A stretch of 64,000 bases of DNA from Simonsiella muelleri ATCC 29453 (lineage in GTDB: Bacteria > Pseudomonadota > Gammaproteobacteria > Burkholderiales > Neisseriaceae). The position numbers and the translations under genes were made by a program. The stretch's first letter is position 1. Every line of letters starts with the position of its first letter. This document shows, in pieces, positions 26,087 to 33,167 of this stretch. Below the pieces are notes generated by a model, which saw only the letters and a program-made list of their open reading frames with translations, did not search any database and was not told the origin of the DNA. The stretch lies in NCBI RefSeq assembly GCF_002951835.1, contig NZ_CP019448.1:1736001-1800000 (forward strand). The letters run 5' to 3'.

Positions 26087-26285
26087 ATGGTATTTGAATT
26101 TAACGTTTTTGCAAGCTGTTTTGGTGTGGTTGAAATTGCTGTTGCCTGTGTTGTTTATTTTGACGGTTTGCGCATTGGTGGGTTTTTTGCTGAAACTGTT
26201 TTCAGGCAGCCTGAAAGTGCCAAAATTGCCCAACAATATTCAGCCCAAACGCGGCAAGCAGCCTGCTGAAAAACAGACAGCATAA
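26079..26285 (+). CDS. Small single-pass membrane protein
   Basis: The 68-residue product begins with about 38 hydrophobic residues (LTFLQAVLVWLKLLLPVLFILTV style, residues 8-40) and ends in a basic, proline-containing tail. SGSLK between them comes from an in-frame uptake sequence. Its function is unknown. It overlaps the preceding gene and belongs to the early operon. Confidence 0.6.
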   Translation: MIEWYLNLTFLQAVLVWLKLLLPVLFILTVCALVGFLLKLFSGSLKVPKLPNNIQPKRGKQPAEKQTA

Positions 26286-26338
26286 TATTTTTTTGCCTAT
26301 TGGTTTTATTAACTATTTGATTTAATAGGATTTAAAAA

Positions 26339-26509
26339 ATGATTACCGACCCTGATTGGATTATCCAAAAAATCAATGAATGGGAAGAGCGGCTTATCCT
26401 AGCACAACATGAGTTTGATTTGGCTCTGCAGAATCGCGCCGAATTGGAAATCCGTACTTATCGCCAATGGCTAAAAAAATTGAAACAAGAAAAGAGACAT
26501 CATGAGTGA
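26339..26509 (+). CDS. Small helical phage protein
   Basis: This 56-residue frame begins MITDPDWIIQKINEWEERL and is strongly helical and charged. TAGGA lies 8 bases before the ATG. The stop overlaps the start of the next gene (ATGAGTGA), which supports translation in series. No family is recognised. Confidence 0.6.
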   Translation: MITDPDWIIQKINEWEERLILAQHEFDLALQNRAELEIRTYRQWLKKLKQEKRHHE

Positions 26510-26984
26510 ACCTGATTCATTTGAATTACAACAAGCCCGAGCCGCCATTTGGGAATTAGCAAAATTTGGTGGACAAAATACTCAACTTGCCATGCGTTAT
26601 GTGGGTTTGTTTGCACCGATTAACGACAAATTGCCATTTGATGAGATTTACCGTTTATTGCGTGAAATCAATGGCATTTACTTGGATTGTTCGGCTGGGG
26701 ATTGGCAAAAAGCGGTGCAAAAATTGTTATCGGACAAAGTTTCAGGCAGCCTGAAAACACCGCTTGATTCGCATGATTTTTTGCTGGAGGCGCTGGAAAT
26801 TGTCCAGTCATTTCAAAATACTGAATCCGAATCGACAGCCGAAACAGCACCGATTGTCGCACCGTCTGCGGTGGCGCGTGAACCGCCCGAACCGTTTATC
26901 TCGCCTAGCCCCGAACAAAAGCAAGCACGACATGAATTAAATCAAAGCATGATTCAGAAATTGAATTGTAAAATTTTTTCCTGA
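26502..26984 (+). CDS. Early-region phage protein of unknown function
   Basis: The 160-residue product has a helical N-terminal two thirds (FELQQARAAIWELAKFGG) and a Pro/Ser/Glu-rich low-complexity C-terminal third. SGSLK near residue 82 is encoded by an uptake sequence. It lies just before Gam, where Mu-like phages keep uncharacterised early genes. No motif with known function is visible. Confidence 0.6.
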   Translation: MSEPDSFELQQARAAIWELAKFGGQNTQLAMRYVGLFAPINDKLPFDEIYRLLREINGIYLDCSAGDWQKAVQKLLSDKVSGSLKTPLDSHDFLLEALEIVQSFQNTESESTAETAPIVAPSAVAREPPEPFISPSPEQKQARHELNQSMIQKLNCKIFS

Positions 26985-27001
26985 TTTTGAAAGAAAGAAC
27001 C

Positions 27002-27535
27002 ATGAGTAAAAAAATCAAAACCCAAGCCATTATGTCCGCGCAATCTCGCGCCGAAGTGGTGGACAACATCGCCCAAATGGGTGCATTGCAACGCGAAATT
27101 TTGCGCCTGAACGCCGAATTGAACGACCAAATCACACCGCTTAAACAAGCGTGTGATGAAAAAGTCGCCAAATTACAAGCGCAAATCAATGTTTTATCCG
27201 AAAGTTGCCACATTTGGTGTGAAGCCAACCGCGCCGAATTGACCGACAACCATCGTGTGAAATTCGCGGATTTGTCCACAGGTGTGGTGAAGTGGCGCAT
27301 CAAAAATCCGAGCGTCAGTATTTCGCAAAAAAATGGTGCGGAAGTGATTGACCGTCTGTTGCAAAACCCGAATTACAAACGCTTTGTGCGTGAAAAACTG
27401 GAAGTTAATCGTGAATTGATTTTGCAATATCCTGAAATGTTTGAAGATAATCAGATTTTAGGCATCAAAATCAAACGCGGCGAAGAGGATTTTGTGATTG
27501 AACCGAATTTTGATGAAGTGGGAGCAAAAGCATGA
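27002..27535 (+). CDS. gam: Host-nuclease inhibitor Gam
   Basis: Mu Gam binds double-strand ends and blocks host exonucleases, and is a relative of eukaryotic Ku. The 177-residue product has the long coiled N-terminal helix (LQREILRLNAELNDQ) and the conserved GVVKWRIKNPSVS and LILQYPEMFEDN regions. The start ATG at 27002 is preferred over an upstream in-frame TTG. It overlaps the next gene by ATGA. Confidence 0.9.
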   Translation: MSKKIKTQAIMSAQSRAEVVDNIAQMGALQREILRLNAELNDQITPLKQACDEKVAKLQAQINVLSESCHIWCEANRAELTDNHRVKFADLSTGVVKWRIKNPSVSISQKNGAEVIDRLLQNPNYKRFVREKLEVNRELILQYPEMFEDNQILGIKIKRGEEDFVIEPNFDEVGAKA

Positions 27536-27750
27536 CAACGGTAACCATTCAATTAATTCAACTGGAATATGGCATTGGTGTGAGAGTAGAAGGTATTGAC
27601 CGCGATATTGTTGACAAATTAATGCGTTGGGAAGACCCACCGTCATTAAAACACCTGAATATGGTGCAAACGCTGGGATTGCAAGCCTTGTTGAGCATTA
27701 TGCAGGACATTCACAGCAATGAAAATGCCACATTGCAGACAATTCATTAA
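27532..27750 (+). CDS. Small early phage protein
   Basis: The 72-residue product (TVTIQLIQLEYGIGVRVEG) overlaps the end of gam through ATGA, so it is probably translated with it. No family is recognised. A terminator follows about 60 bases downstream. Confidence 0.55.
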   Translation: MTTVTIQLIQLEYGIGVRVEGIDRDIVDKLMRWEDPPSLKHLNMVQTLGLQALLSIMQDIHSNENATLQTIH

Positions 27751-27812
27751 ATGAAAACGGGCGAAATTGGTGCATGAAATTGATGAAGAGTAATGCAAAA
27801 GCTGATACAACT

Positions 27813-27850
27813 AACCGCTTGAAAGCTTTACATCTTTCAGGCGGTTTTTA
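27813..27850 (+). terminator. Terminator ending the gam segment
   Basis: AACCGC-TTGAAAG and CTTTCAG-GCGGTT pair over 13 bases with an 8-base loop, then TTT. It separates the early operon from gemA. Confidence 0.8.
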
Positions 27851-27925
27851 CATTTTTTAACGATTTTTGGGGTGGTTCAAGTTTTCACTTTGTGTATATT
27901 TTGGTTTTTATGCGGAGTAATTATT

Positions 27926-28360
27926 ATGAAAAATCAAAATAATAGACAAAAAATGATTGCCAAAATCCACATTGCTAAATCGCAATTAGGATTAGACGAC
28001 GACACGTACCGCGCCTTGTTGCAGCGCGTTACTGGCTTGCGCTCGTGTGTCAAGATGACGGTGCAGCAGCTTGAAAATGTGTTGGCGGAGCTCAAAGCAA
28101 AAGGTTTTGTGGACAATCGTCAGGCTGGCATTGGGCGGATGCCGTTGCATCAAGTGCAGCATCGGGCGATGTTGAACAAAATTGCGGTGCTACTCAAGCA
28201 AACAGGCAAAACGTGGGATTATGCAGTGGGTACGGCTAAGAATATGTTTGATAAAGATAAATTGGTTCAACTAAACGATGATGAAATGCACAAACTCACG
28301 TCCGCACTGCAAATTTACGCCAATCGCCACACCACAAAAAGGAGTATAAAATGCAATTAA
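27926..28360 (+). CDS. GemA-like regulatory protein (DUF1018)
   Basis: GemA of Mu alters host DNA topology and gene expression. The 144-residue product has the DUF1018 pattern IAKSQLGLDDDTYRALLQRVTG at the N-terminus and TWDYAVGTAKNMF in the C-terminal half. The ATG at 27926 is preceded by GGAG and is chosen over an in-frame GTG 54 bases upstream. It overlaps mor by 10 bases, as in other Mu-like phages. Confidence 0.87.
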   Translation: MKNQNNRQKMIAKIHIAKSQLGLDDDTYRALLQRVTGLRSCVKMTVQQLENVLAELKAKGFVDNRQAGIGRMPLHQVQHRAMLNKIAVLLKQTGKTWDYAVGTAKNMFDKDKLVQLNDDEMHKLTSALQIYANRHTTKRSIKCN

Positions 28361-28803
28361 ATCAAGATGATTTTGTTGATTTGAAGCACCTGCTGCCGCC
28401 AAGTTTTGCTGGCTTAGTTGAGGTGATTGGTTTGGCTATGGCGTTTGAATTGGTGGAAAAATTCGGCGGAACAACGTTCCCAATTGGCAAAAACAAAACC
28501 AATCAAGGCAAAGTGTTACATCATCTTTTGGCGGAAATCATCGGCGAAGACAATGCCGATAAAATTGAAATTGCATTAAATGGGCAGCGCGAACTTTATG
28601 TCCCCAAGTGCCAAGCTGCGCTGTTAACGTGCAGAAATCGTGAAATTCGCCGACAATTTGATGAGTTAACCACACGCCCGAATTATCCAATGACAGGCGT
28701 TTGCGCTGTTAATAATTTGGCGCGTGAATACCATTTGAGTGCGCGCCAAATATGGAATATTGTCAATAGTGGCGAAACCATGCAGCAGAGCTTATTTTCG
28801 TAG
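28351..28803 (+). CDS. Mor-type middle/late transcription activator
   Basis: Mor activates the Mu middle promoter. The 150-residue product has the N-terminal dimerisation half and, near the C-terminus, the Mor/C helix-turn-helix (VNNLAREYHLSARQIWNIV). A promoter of standard form lies about 80 bases after its stop codon, but that promoter has a good -35 and may not need Mor. A terminator follows immediately. Confidence 0.87.
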   Translation: MQLNQDDFVDLKHLLPPSFAGLVEVIGLAMAFELVEKFGGTTFPIGKNKTNQGKVLHHLLAEIIGEDNADKIEIALNGQRELYVPKCQAALLTCRNREIRRQFDELTTRPNYPMTGVCAVNNLAREYHLSARQIWNIVNSGETMQQSLFS

Positions 28804-28814
28804 CTAATTTTCAG

Positions 28815-28856
28815 GCAGCCTGAAACTGGGAAACTGGTTTCAGGCTGCTTTTTTTT
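28815..28856 (+). terminator. Terminator after mor
   Basis: GCAGCCTGAAAC (28815-28826) and GTTTCAGGCTGC (28837-28848) pair perfectly around CTGGGAAACT-type loop sequence and are followed by eight T. The same hairpin with the same loop recurs at 29604 and, slightly changed, at 41806. Confidence 0.92.
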
Positions 28857-28880
28857 GTGGTGCAAAAATCAAAAAAAGAT

Positions 28881-28909
28881 TTGATAAAGGAACAAATAGA
28901 ACCTATAAT
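28881..28909 (+). promoter_or_regulatory. Second promoter of the early-promoter type
   Basis: TTGATA (28881-28886) and TATAAT (28904-28909) are 17 bases apart. The shared words AAGGAA in the spacer and TATAATTyACrCATCAA downstream match the early promoter at 22425-22454. It drives the small genes from 28943 and possibly the lysis cassette. Confidence 0.65.
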
Positions 28910-28942
28910 TTACGCATCAACAACAAACCAACAGGAAACAAT

Positions 28943-29185
28943 ATGATTCACAAAGAATTAAGACGTGCCACTCAGCGTAAGGATTGGGATACAGTACAAA
29001 AACTAGAAAATATCCTAAACAGCAAAATAGACAGGCGAATTAAAGCAGAAACCTTGTTAAAAATCCAACAAGAACGCAAAAAAATGAACTATGATATGCG
29101 TTTATCATTCAGTCAAATTTTATTCGGTGCGGTGGGTGCAATGACGGCTTTGGTGGCAATCATCAAAAATTATCTAAATAAATAA
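28943..29185 (+). CDS. Small membrane-anchored phage protein
   Basis: The 80-residue product has a charged helical N-terminus (RRATQRKDWDTVQKLENIL) and one C-terminal membrane segment (FGAVGAMTALVAIIK), so it is probably tail-anchored in the inner membrane. It is the first gene after the promoter at 28881. Function unknown; superinfection exclusion or lysis timing are possibilities only by position. Confidence 0.6.
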   Translation: MIHKELRRATQRKDWDTVQKLENILNSKIDRRIKAETLLKIQQERKKMNYDMRLSFSQILFGAVGAMTALVAIIKNYLNK

Positions 29186-29217
29186 TAGGAGCAGCCTCGA
29201 AAGGGGCTGAATGAAAC

Positions 29218-29373
29218 ATGAAAAAAAGTGCATATTATCAAGAAAAAAAACAAATTGATGCAGAATGGAACAAGCTAAGTAAGCGAATGGACTGGGTGGT
29301 TAAATACCGCTTTAAAATTTGGCTGGTGCAGTTTACCTTGATTGCTTTGTTATTGTGGTGGGTATTGACATGA
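29218..29373 (+). CDS. Second small tail-anchored membrane protein
   Basis: The 51-residue frame (MKKSAYYQEKKQIDAEWNKL) carries a C-terminal membrane segment (VQFTLIALLLWWVLT). It shares the layout of the preceding 80-residue protein: charged helix then membrane anchor. Its stop overlaps the next ATG (ATGA). The upstream AGGAG near 29188 is too far to decide the start. Confidence 0.5.
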   Translation: MKKSAYYQEKKQIDAEWNKLSKRMDWVVKYRFKIWLVQFTLIALLLWWVLT

Positions 29374-29579
29374 CTTACCCCGAAATTGGGTACACGCCTG
29401 CCAATTTGCGGCATTGGATTGAGCAGCACGGCTTAACACAAGCGCAAACGGCTGAATATTTAGGTGTGCAAACGCGAACGGTACGAATGTGGCTAACAGA
29501 AACAGATAAAACCAGCCACCGCGATATGCCGTTGGAAAAATGGAGATTATTGCAACAATATCAAAAATCTGAAGTGTGA
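29370..29579 (+). CDS. Small helix-turn-helix regulator
   Basis: The 69-residue product contains a Cro/CI-like helix-turn-helix (HGLTQAQTAEYLGVQTRTVRMWL). Related small proteins occur in Neisseriaceae phages. It may tune lysis or late genes. The ATG at 29370 overlaps the preceding stop, and a terminator follows. Confidence 0.7.
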   Translation: MTYPEIGYTPANLRHWIEQHGLTQAQTAEYLGVQTRTVRMWLTETDKTSHRDMPLEKWRLLQQYQKSEV

Positions 29580-29603
29580 TAATGGCTTGTTGTTGATGGA
29601 AAG

Positions 29604-29644
29604 GCAGCCTGAAACTGGGAAACTGGTTTCAGGCTGCTTTTTTT
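29604..29644 (+). terminator. Terminator after the small regulator
   Basis: GCAGCCTGAAAC (29604-29615) and GTTTCAGGCTGC (29626-29637), then seven T. Stem and loop are identical to the hairpin at 28815-28848, so this is a repeated terminator module. Confidence 0.92.
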
Positions 29645-29731
29645 GTGTGGCTGAATTGAAGTGTTATTAGAACGGTTTGGCTGTTTTTCATGACAAAATG
29701 ACTGCAAAATTAAACAACTGGATTGATAAAT

Positions 29732-30382
29732 ATGAATGAAACTCAACTCGCCCAACAGTCCATCGCGCAAACGCTGGCAAACAGCGCATTTTTCGCGCAT
29801 ATCCGTGAAAAATTGTTTTCAGGCAGCCTGAATCAAAGTCAGGTAGACGGCTTAAATTTACTGGTGCTTTCATCGGTGGAACAAGGCTTAAATTTGCAAC
29901 AAATCGCGTATGTGTTGGCAACCGCTTACCACGAAACCGCCCGAACCATCAAGCCTTTGGAGGAATATGGCAAAGGCAAAAACTACGATTACGGCAAATG
30001 GCAAATCAACAGCAATGGCGTGAAATATTGTTTCAAAGATGGCTCGCGCAGTTCGGTTTACACGCAGGACGAGTGTCCGCATTTGTTTTATGGGCGCGGT
30101 TTTGTGCAGCTAACTTGGCGCAACAATTACGCCAAAGCAGGCGCAAAAGTGGGTGCAGATTTAGTCACGCAACCTGACCTAGCCACACAGCCCGAAACCG
30201 CCGCCAAAATCATTGCTTGTGGCATGGCAGAAGGTTGGTTCACAGGTAAACGGTTGGCAGATTACATTACTGATAGCCGTTGCGATTATGTCGCTGCTCG
30301 CCGCATCGTGAACGGTACCGACAAAGCAGATTTGATTGCTGGCTATGCACGGATTTTTGAAACCGCTTTAAACGCGGTTTAA
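29732..30382 (+). CDS. Endolysin, glycoside hydrolase family 19-like
   Basis: The 216-residue product resembles chitinase-class (GH19) phage endolysins: AYVLATAYHETARTIKPLEEYG carries the catalytic-type HET, and YGRGFVQLTWRNNYAKAG is the signature block. It would cleave peptidoglycan at lysis. No signal peptide is visible, so a holin should release it. The ATG at 29732 is preferred to a TTG three codons earlier. It is the first of three lytic enzymes in this prophage. Confidence 0.85.
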   Translation: MNETQLAQQSIAQTLANSAFFAHIREKLFSGSLNQSQVDGLNLLVLSSVEQGLNLQQIAYVLATAYHETARTIKPLEEYGKGKNYDYGKWQINSNGVKYCFKDGSRSSVYTQDECPHLFYGRGFVQLTWRNNYAKAGAKVGADLVTQPDLATQPETAAKIIACGMAEGWFTGKRLADYITDSRCDYVAARRIVNGTDKADLIAGYARIFETALNAV

Positions 30383-30395
30383 AGCCAGTTTAAAA
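30366..30395. repeat. Phased TTTAAA array before the holin-like gene
   Basis: T-to-A steps at 30369, 30380 and 30391 are exactly 11 bases apart and span the endolysin stop codon and the gap to the next ATG at 30399. Confidence 0.55.
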
Positions 30396-30398
30396 GCT

Positions 30399-30755
30399 AT
30401 GGAAAATTTCAAACAAGGTGGCGCAAACCTACCACCACCTGCCCCCCAATATCGCTCGCACACGGTTTTACCGCCACAAAGTCCCCAAATCGCGCCACAA
30501 ACCGTACAGTCCGAGACTGTTTCAGGCAGCCTGAAAAAATGGCTCGGCGGAATGGTCAACAATCCGACTACAGGCGCATTGTCGCATGACAAAGTGTGGG
30601 CAAACGTGGCGGCTGGCGTGATGACGTATCAGTTTGCCACAGGCACACCTGCCGAATGGCAATGGTGGGCGTATGGGGGCATGGTTGGCGGCTATGGGCT
30701 GGCACGGCGAGAGATTGCAGCAGTACAGCAAACTTCTGAAAAGAAAGAGAAATAA
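30399..30755 (+). CDS. Putative holin-like protein
   Basis: The 118-residue product has a proline-rich N-terminal half and two moderately hydrophobic stretches (VWANVAAGVMTYQFA and WWAYGGMVGGYGLA). The position between endolysin and Rz/Rz1 suggests a holin or holin partner. The family is not firmly recognised. Its stop overlaps the next ATG (TAATG). Confidence 0.5.
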   Translation: MENFKQGGANLPPPAPQYRSHTVLPPQSPQIAPQTVQSETVSGSLKKWLGGMVNNPTTGALSHDKVWANVAAGVMTYQFATGTPAEWQWWAYGGMVGGYGLARREIAAVQQTSEKKEK

Positions 30756-31120
30756 TGCTTTTGTTTTTATTAAAAAAATACCGAACAGATTTGCTGATTA
30801 TTTTGCTTGTATCTGTTTGTGTGAGTGCATTGATGGGACTGGGCTACCATTTTGGCAGCCTGAAAACAGAACATCACTATCAACAAATCCTGCTCAAACA
30901 AGCGCAAGAACATCAAGCAAAACAATCAGTTTGGCTCAAACAAGCCGAACAAATCAGCCAACAACAGCTTGAATTTCAAAAGCAAAGCGAAATTCAAGCC
31001 AATGAATTGAAAAAGGAAATTCAAAATGTTATTGCAAAAGACCGCGCTAACGGCACTCATGATTGCACTTTTGGCGAGTACAGCTTGCAGCACTACAAAA
31101 AATCACTCGGTTACGAGTAA
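30755..31120 (+). CDS. Rz-like inner-membrane spanin
   Basis: The 121-residue product has one N-terminal membrane segment (residues about 12-33), then a long Gln/Lys/Glu-rich coiled coil, the form of an i-spanin. Spanins fuse inner and outer membranes in the last step of lysis. The gene for the partner lipoprotein begins inside it in another frame. Confidence 0.78.
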   Translation: MLLFLLKKYRTDLLIILLVSVCVSALMGLGYHFGSLKTEHHYQQILLKQAQEHQAKQSVWLKQAEQISQQQLEFQKQSEIQANELKKEIQNVIAKDRANGTHDCTFGEYSLQHYKKSLGYE

Positions 31121-31286
31121 ACCTGTGCCACAAGCCTTGCTCGTGATGCCACAACGTCCCGAACCGCCACAAAACGGCTCACAAGAAGCGATTTTGACTC
31201 ACGCGGTGGCATTTGGGCGTTACGTGAAAAATTTGGAAAATCAATTGCGTGGCTGGATTGACTGGGCTATGGAGCGCAAACCATGA
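31026..31286 (+). CDS. Rz1-like outer-membrane spanin lipoprotein
   Basis: The 86-residue product starts inside the Rz-like gene in a different frame, a known Rz/Rz1 arrangement. It has a lipoprotein signal (TALMIALLASTACS, with the Cys near residue 21) and a proline-rich start of the mature part (KPVPQ, PQRPEPPQ), both typical of o-spanins. Its end overlaps the following gene by ATGA. Confidence 0.78.
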   Translation: MLLQKTALTALMIALLASTACSTTKNHSVTSKPVPQALLVMPQRPEPPQNGSQEAILTHAVAFGRYVKNLENQLRGWIDWAMERKP

Positions 31287-31594
31287 CCTACTGGCAACAA
31301 GTCAATCGCGTACTTACCAAACATCGCGCCAAAATGGAAATGGGCAAAGCGCAAGCCAAGCGACAAGAGCGGTTTGTGGAATGGGTGGAAAGTGTGTTGT
31401 ACAAAAACCATGTTCGCCACGACCGCTTTGTAAACGATGATTTTGATGTGATTTTTTACTTGAATGGTTTTTCAGGCAGCCTGAAAAGTTTGTTTCCGCA
31501 TTTTTGGGTGGAAGAAGACGGCGCGGAATGGGTCATGTGCAATCCGAATATACCTGAAATTCAAGTGATTATCCGACTGGAGGCAATGCCATGA
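31283..31594 (+). CDS. Phage protein of unknown function before terminase
   Basis: The 103-residue product (MTYWQQVNRVLTKHRAKMEM) is translationally coupled to Rz1 by ATGA. It contains SGSLK from an in-frame uptake sequence. The position is where a small terminase subunit might be expected, but I see no helix-turn-helix, and no family is recognised. Confidence 0.55.
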   Translation: MTYWQQVNRVLTKHRAKMEMGKAQAKRQERFVEWVESVLYKNHVRHDRFVNDDFDVIFYLNGFSGSLKSLFPHFWVEEDGAEWVMCNPNIPEIQVIIRLEAMP

Positions 31595-31660
31595 ACGCAC
31601 AAAATTTCTCACAATTGAATGGGCGTTTGGCTTGGTTATTAGTACTGCGATTACGTCTTT

Positions 31661-33109
31661 GTGGCGTTATGTCAAACGGAATCGGTTTTTCATTCGTGGG
31701 CGTACAAAACGCTGCCTGAAATCACGCGCGAAAAAGACGGCGTTTCTCAAAGCGTGGCTGCACCGCGTGCCGAAGCCAAAACCACGCAGGTGGTTCAGGC
31801 GAACAGTTTGTTCAATGAAGTTCGCAATGTGAAACACAATACAGTTATTGTGTCGGACACGGAAGAGCAATCCGATGAAATCATTGAAACAATTAAAACC
31901 GAATTGACCGATAATCCCATGTTGCGCTTGGATTTTCCCGAAATATGTGGACAAGGTGCGCGTTGGCGCATTGGCGAAATTTTGACCCGACAAGGCAATA
32001 AATTCAAAGCCTATGGTTCGGGTCAGAAAATTCGTGGTGCGAAAAAGAAAAATAAACGCCCCGATGCGGTTTATTTGGACGATTTGGAAAATGAAGACCA
32101 TGCCGAAAATCCGCGTTTGCGCGACAAATTAGAAAAATGGATTGCGCGTGTGATTCAGCCACTTGGCGAAGCGGGCAGCAAAATTGACATCATTTATGTT
32201 GGTACAATTTTATGTAAAGACAGCGTGTTAGCGCGGATTATGAAAAATCCGTTTTGGCGCAGCGTGCTGTTTAGCGCGATTGTGAAATACCCCGAGCGCA
32301 TGGATTTGTGGGAAGAATGGGAAAACATCTATCGCAACACCCCTAAAATCAATCAACAAAACGAAAAAGCCGCCCATGCTTTTTATCTGAAAAACGAAGC
32401 GGAAATGTTGCGTGGTAGCAAAGTGAGTTGGGTTAAACGCCCATTACTGACTTTAATGAAAATCCGTGCGCGAGATGGCTTGGCGGCGTTTCAATGCGAG
32501 TATCAAAACGAACCGAGCGACCCTGAAAGCGAAATCTTTTCAGGCTGCATTGACCAAAGTTACTACCGCACTTTGCCACATGATGTGGTGTTTTATGGCG
32601 CGGTAGACCCATCATTGGGCAAAAAAGGCAAAGGCAAAGACCCGAGCGCAATTTTGGTTGGTGGCTATCAAAAAAGCACGGGCATTTTGTATGTGGTTGA
32701 AGCCAAAATTAAAAAGCGTGTTCCCAGTTTGATTATTCAAGATGTGATTAAATTACAAAAAGAATACAACTGCCAGCTTTGGGCGGTGGAAACCGTGCAA
32801 TTTCAAGAGTTTTTCAAAGATGAATTGGTCAAAGAATCTGCGAAACAAAGCGCACACGTCCCAGCCAAAGGCGTGAAACCGAATACGGAAAAAGAATTGC
32901 GCATTGAGAGTTTGCAACCGCATTTTGAAAACGGTTTCATTAAATTATTGCCTGAACAGCGCGAATTGATTGCCCAGTTACGCCATTTCCCCAATCACGA
33001 CCACGATGACGGTGCAGACGCGCTGGAAATGTTGTGGAAACTGGCGACCAGCAACAGCGCAGGCAGCAGCATTGAGCCAATCTCCATGTATGACAATTGT
33101 CCCTATTGA
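31661..33109 (+). CDS. Terminase large subunit, irregular 5' end
   Basis: The large terminase packages DNA with an ATPase and cuts it with an RNase H-like nuclease. Seen here are a Walker A-like AAPRAEAKTT near residue 34 (the usual glycine of APRGxxKT is Ala), Walker B AVYLDDLENEDH near 145, the nuclease GAVDPSLG near 315 and the C-terminal DHDDGADALEML. The family is normally longer at the N-terminus. Upstream, related-looking sequence lies in other frames between 31591 and 31661 (a 42-codon frame starts at 31591; DYVFVALCQTE is in this frame), so the start may be frameshifted. The GTG at 31661 is provisional. Confidence 0.75.
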   Translation: MALCQTESVFHSWAYKTLPEITREKDGVSQSVAAPRAEAKTTQVVQANSLFNEVRNVKHNTVIVSDTEEQSDEIIETIKTELTDNPMLRLDFPEICGQGARWRIGEILTRQGNKFKAYGSGQKIRGAKKKNKRPDAVYLDDLENEDHAENPRLRDKLEKWIARVIQPLGEAGSKIDIIYVGTILCKDSVLARIMKNPFWRSVLFSAIVKYPERMDLWEEWENIYRNTPKINQQNEKAAHAFYLKNEAEMLRGSKVSWVKRPLLTLMKIRARDGLAAFQCEYQNEPSDPESEIFSGCIDQSYYRTLPHDVVFYGAVDPSLGKKGKGKDPSAILVGGYQKSTGILYVVEAKIKKRVPSLIIQDVIKLQKEYNCQLWAVETVQFQEFFKDELVKESAKQSAHVPAKGVKPNTEKELRIESLQPHFENGFIKLLPEQRELIAQLRHFPNHDHDDGADALEMLWKLATSNSAGSSIEPISMYDNCPY

Positions 33110-33138
33110 TTTTAAGCGGTTTCAGGCAGCCTGAAACG

Positions 33139-33167
33139 TTTAAACCTCATTTAAAACGAGTTTAAAA
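33139..33167. repeat. Phased TTTAAA array before the portal gene
   Basis: T-to-A steps at 33141, 33152 and 33163 are exactly 11 bases apart; the last unit runs into the portal ATG at 33167. A complete uptake sequence lies just upstream. Confidence 0.6.
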
